Assembly: GCF_040115645.1 (NCBI RefSeq) | Contig: NC_089565.1 | Coordinates: forward strand, 2,294,001-2,358,000 | From: Euwallacea fornicatus | Lineage: Eukaryota > Arthropoda > Insecta > Coleoptera > Curculionidae | Reading direction: 5' to 3' | DNA length: 64,000 nt | In this document: positions 60,224 through 64,000 of the stretch, piece after piece | Position numbering within the stretch: position 1 is the stretch's first letter | How the letters are laid out: each line of letters begins with the position of its first letter | The notes under the pieces: model-generated | Told to the model about the DNA's origin: nothing | The model's database searches: none | Seen by the model: only the letters and a program-made list of their open reading frames with translations | Translations under genes and position numbers: made by a program

Positions 60224-60990
60224 CTAAAACAATAAGATATAAACGAATGCCCAAATGATTATTTAGGTATCTTATAATTTGAAGGTGCCGAAGATTCTGT
60301 AGATCATCTCAATGCTGAAAATGTTCCATAGAGAAGAAAACAGTGCGTCGTCATAGAGACGAGCGAATGTGGGCTAGAAAATCACAAAAAGCGATATGAA
60401 AGAGGAAGAATTTACTCTCGAGCTCCAGTGATAAACCCGAAATTTCAACAGGAAGTGGCGACCGAGCTGAACCTCCGGATGATTAGTGGAAAGGCGAAGA
60501 CATTACCAGGAAACGCAGATGGCGTGAAATGTATCGAAATTCACCAAGCGAATTTTTCAAAAATTATATGAAACACAAATAATATACATAATTATATATA
60601 TAATATATATTATTATGTATATTATATATATAACTTCAATAACACGTCATATCTCAAATTTGAAGCCCGACACATGCTGGAATTCTTGCTTTGCTGAGAA
60701 ATGCAACAACTTATGATGATTATTGCAAATTCGAAAATTTAATGTTTAAACTTAATGAAATGTTGGTAATAGAGCGATTATCCACGGTAATCTCAAAATA
60801 CACACGGTGCGACACTGTGGAATAATTCGACACTTCAAAACAAAAATGCAAAATACCGCTGATCTTATCAATAGTTAATATTGGCACAACAAAAGTTCTC
60901 CTCCATTATCCATTATGGATAGGAGTAACAATTCTAGAGTTTATCGACCGTAACTAGAACGACATTTTTCTTTATCGATTCTAGATCATA
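60224..60990. other. upstream of AREL1 exon, AT-palindromic run
   Basis: Contains an AT-only palindromic stretch at about 60590-60632 that can form a cruciform. No exon recognised; the missing AREL1 5' exon may lie here or further right. Confidence 0.45.
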
Positions 60991-62196
60991 CAGGATATCC
61001 TATGATTGGGTCCTCACCCTTAAACAGTGCAAGCTATGTTCAAAAATAATACCAAATAGGTAAATAAACATATGTCCTGAAGCGCCCCCTAGCAGAGAGA
61101 CGGCCCCTTGAAAGGGGCCTCAGGGGAAATCATTTTTGCTAAATAACTCCTAAACTACGTAGCATAAATGTATGAAATTTTGGTATTCTCGCAATTTTGA
61201 CGCGCTCAATCCAAATATCTGATAAAAGCTGTTAACTCTGAATCATGGACGTGTCGTTAAGAGGGTTTGTGTTGCCCAAGAAGCCATATTTTTCTACTGG
61301 ATGCCGATTTTATATTTTGTTGCTAAAAATGCGTAAACCTAGAAATTTTTACTCAAAAAAAGCACTCTTGAATAACGTCCATAACCGTCACCATTTTAAA
61401 GAAAAATTCAATTTAATGTTCTTCATACGTTTCATGTTGTCTTCAGTAAACCACCAAAGTAGGCCTTGAAATAAAAGCTAGTTGCTTAATATTTGACAGT
61501 TTGACACTTTTAGTGATTAGTTAATTAACCTTTAAATGTCAAAATTTAATTAAAAATTAATTTTATTTGAGGATTTCTTACGTAACTGGTTTAGGTGGTT
61601 TAGTTAGTGTTCTGTTTAGCGTGATCTTATGTTCCGCAATTATAGTTTAACAAAAATATTTGATGAAAACAACTGATTGGTACATAAAAATATCAAACTG
61701 TCAAATATTAAGCAACTAGCTTTTATTTCAAGGCCTACTTCGGCGTTTTACTGAAAACGACATGAAACATATGAAAAACGTTAAATTGAATTTTTCTTTA
61801 AAATGGTGACGGTTATGGACGTTATTCAAGAGTGCTTTTTTTGAGTAAAAATTTCTAGGTTTACGCATTTTTAGCAACAAAACATAAAACCGGCATAGAG
61901 AAATATGGCTTTTTGTGCAACACAAACCCTCTTAACGTCCATGATTCAGAGTTAACAGGTTTCATCAGATATTTGGATCGAGCGAGTCAAAATTGTGAAA
62001 ATACCAAAATTTCGTGTTATACGTCTATTATTGCTCGTACATACATTAGCAAAAGTAATCTCATTGGGGCCCTCTTCAAGGGCCGCATCTCCGCTTGGGG
62101 GGCATTTCAGGACATATGCTTATTTACCAATTTGGTATTATTTTCGCACGTAGGTTCCGCTGTTGGAAGGTTGGGACCTAATTTTGGGACATCCTG
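60991..62196. mobile_element. foldback element with about 500-bp inverted arms
   Basis: The left arm (about 60991-61507) and right arm (about 61688-62196) are inverted copies of each other over nearly their whole length, around a centre of about 180 bp. Ends read CAGGATATCCTATGATTGGG and, from the right, CAGGATGTCCCAAAATTAGG, both beside TA. Both arms contain the same decoded stretch KKALLNNVHNRHHFKEKFNL in opposite orientation, only because of the palindrome. No transposase is visible. Similar TACAGG-type ends occur in many insect MITEs. Confidence 0.9.
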
Positions 62197-64000
62197 TATT
62201 TGTGAATAATTAATCTGGTGCTATCTTTATCCCTTATCAGAAGATGCACCATTGGATGGCCACATGCTCATTCTGATTGAGCACATTTCGTTCTTGCTAT
62301 GAAAAATGCCGGACATACTTATGGCCAATTGTAATTATTCCATGTGTTATCCTCTACTGGATCATTTCTGCGACATGACGGCTGCTGCTTATACCAAACA
62401 ATTTCATTTCGGAAAATGAGTTTTCAATCAGCTTTGAACTGCAGCTTAGAGAAGAAAAAGGCTTCGAGGACTCTCTTTTTATTCCCATCTGTGCTCATAT
62501 ACGGATTTAAGATTCCTGGAATCTTAGTGCCGCGTTGGGCATTACCCAGCAGAGGTATCTGGCAAAGAGTTCAGAGATGAAGAAAAAAAAGTACAAATAA
62601 TTTCCACAGACATTAAGTTAATGAGTTAACTGATTAAGGAGTAACGGTTATTTATTTATTTTTTTTTTTGAGTAATGCTGGTAGATGAGAAAGGTCCGAA
62701 GGGAAACTGACATTCTTCACATCTCATTTTGAGTCGTCCATTACTTCCATTAGTCGCCGATTAAATTCGGTGAGCTAAAGAGGAATATGAATTTTTCATG
62801 TTTTCATGAAGCTAACAAATGCAGGAGGGACCAAAGCAGGCTAATGAACGGATATAAAGATTAAGCGTTGCGTAAGCCGAATTTGTCTGCTTGAACAGAA
62901 ATTAATAATAAATTGAAAGGAACACCTGAAAAAACTTTAAAAGTAATTTGAAGAACAAGGGAAACTTTTTGCAGTGGAGCGGCAAAACTTTTCGAAAGAA
63001 ACCGCGATGTCACGGACACCCGCGCTCCGGACACGAGTCCGGATATAGGCAGACATCGGGACATCGTCCAAAAAACTGACGCAGCCTCCGAGCCTCTCGA
63101 CAATAGATACGAAACGCGGTGACGTCATATATTTCCATGTTGCAGAAAGACGAAGCCCCGGGTGGGTGCTAGGCAAATAGGCCATTTAGAGGTGCCCAAT
63201 TGTCCGATTGAGAAATGATTAATAAATGACCGTTACGGAAAAAAGGAAGATTGCGTTATTGGTATTAACAAGGTTGAATTCCTTACCAAAGATAAATACG
63301 AACGAAAATGTTATATGTACTAAATGTGGGAGTTCGAATGGGACTGAAAGCTTCGAGGCAGGGAAAACACGTCGAAAAACCAATTTAACCTAGTGGGATG
63401 CCTCTGAAACGAGGCGTTTATATCCTCGTTTTATGACATAGAGAATATCGCTCTTTTTGAGGCATTTGCAACTCAGAGTATTGAGCAAGACATTTGCAGT
63501 TAAGCAAATATTTTACACTCCGTTTGCAGTAGAAAAGGAAATATCTATTGGGTTGCCTTGGGTGGGAGTTTCATTATTACTTATAGTGCACTGAGAAGAT
63601 TCAGTTTAAGAATTACAGCGAAAGTTCTATAGAAAAATCCGATAGATGAATATGTAAAATCATATCTATACATTCGACGCAGAATTTATATTTGGGATCG
63701 TCTTTGGCATTAAATGATAATGATGATTTGTTTATCCCATTTGTAGACGCAGTCGAAGGTGAAATGCCGTGAAATATAATCCCATTTGAGCTGTTGAACG
63801 TTGGGGATTGTAGGGTTGCTCAATGGAACCAGCCACTGACCGCAGAAGACCAAGTTTCGATTTTTAAAGAAATGTGAATCATAAACTAAGGAGTTATACT
63901 TTTCGTAGTTAAGCTCCGTCGTTCTCCTGCGAAGGCTTAGAGTCCTCCAGATTAACCCAAGGAAAGAGAGCGAAATAGACATTTTTTGGCTGGGTTAATC
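62197..64000. other. right edge, no confident gene; possible upstream exon or promoter
   Basis: A less AT-rich patch at about 62990-63180 has a CCGGAC/GTCCGG hairpin near 63030 and a perfect TGACGTCA at 63120, which would suit a promoter. A minus frame at 63982-63710 starts MSISLSFLGLIWRTL and stays open for 90 codons, but has no clear donor or family. Either could belong to AREL1 or to a gene beyond the window. Confidence 0.35.

Noticed and set aside
61245..61925. Two similar ORFs of 74 and 65 codons facing each other
   Set aside because: Both come from the inverted arms of the foldback element; likeness is due to the palindrome, not to a gene pair.

Overview
The window looks like insect nuclear DNA. 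The sequence is AT-rich, genes are split by many introns of about 50-65 bp next to a few multi-kilobase ones, spliceosomal GT-AG junctions are clear, and Tc1-type transposons are frequent. egghead (an arthropod/nematode glycolipid enzyme) and a BTB domain of the insect 'KWNNH' type support this. A beetle is my best guess, but the order cannot be fixed from the sequence alone. Exon models below were built by hand from ORFs, splice consensus, phase agreement and remembered family architecture; no search was run.

Layout. 0.2-9.6 kb is a compact block of housekeeping and signalling genes: TRAF6-like E3 ligase (-), mitochondrial ribosomal protein S10 (+), cytosolic 5'-nucleotidase III (-) and clathrin light chain (+). 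9.9-11.85 kb is a remarkable purine-rich low-complexity tract. 12-13.7 kb holds a transposase-derived fragment. 13.7-16.5 kb is a predicted BTB plus HMG-box gene (+). 17.9-30.9 kb is egghead (+), whose two 5.7-5.8 kb introns hold at least four decayed Tc1-like copies. 31-38.3 kb is intergenic DNA with three more transposon remnants. 38.4-48.5 kb is a second compact block: IMMP1L (-), ribophorin II (+), BCAS2/SPF27 (-), Rab18 (+), a Tc1 remnant, and RBM48 (-). Three near-identical tRNA-Asp(GTC) genes follow at 49.0-50.3 kb. 51-54.6 kb is an unrecognised coiled-coil gene (-). 56.3-60.2 kb is an AREL1-type HECT ligase (-), probably missing its 5' end. 61.0-62.2 kb is a foldback element with roughly 500-bp arms; the last 1.8 kb has no confident gene.

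The genes do not form a pathway. Four head-to-head pairs (TRAF6/mRpS10, NT5C3/Clc, IMMP1L/RPN2, BCAS2/Rab18) are 0.4-0.8 kb apart and may share promoters. The most interesting points are in-frame microexons in clathrin light chain at the position of the vertebrate neuronal insert, a BTB-HMG domain fusion, three introns best explained by GC-AG splicing, the 1.9-kb purine tract, and several structured transposons (a DD38E copy, two long-TIR or foldback elements). I see no evidence of a wholly new multi-gene system.
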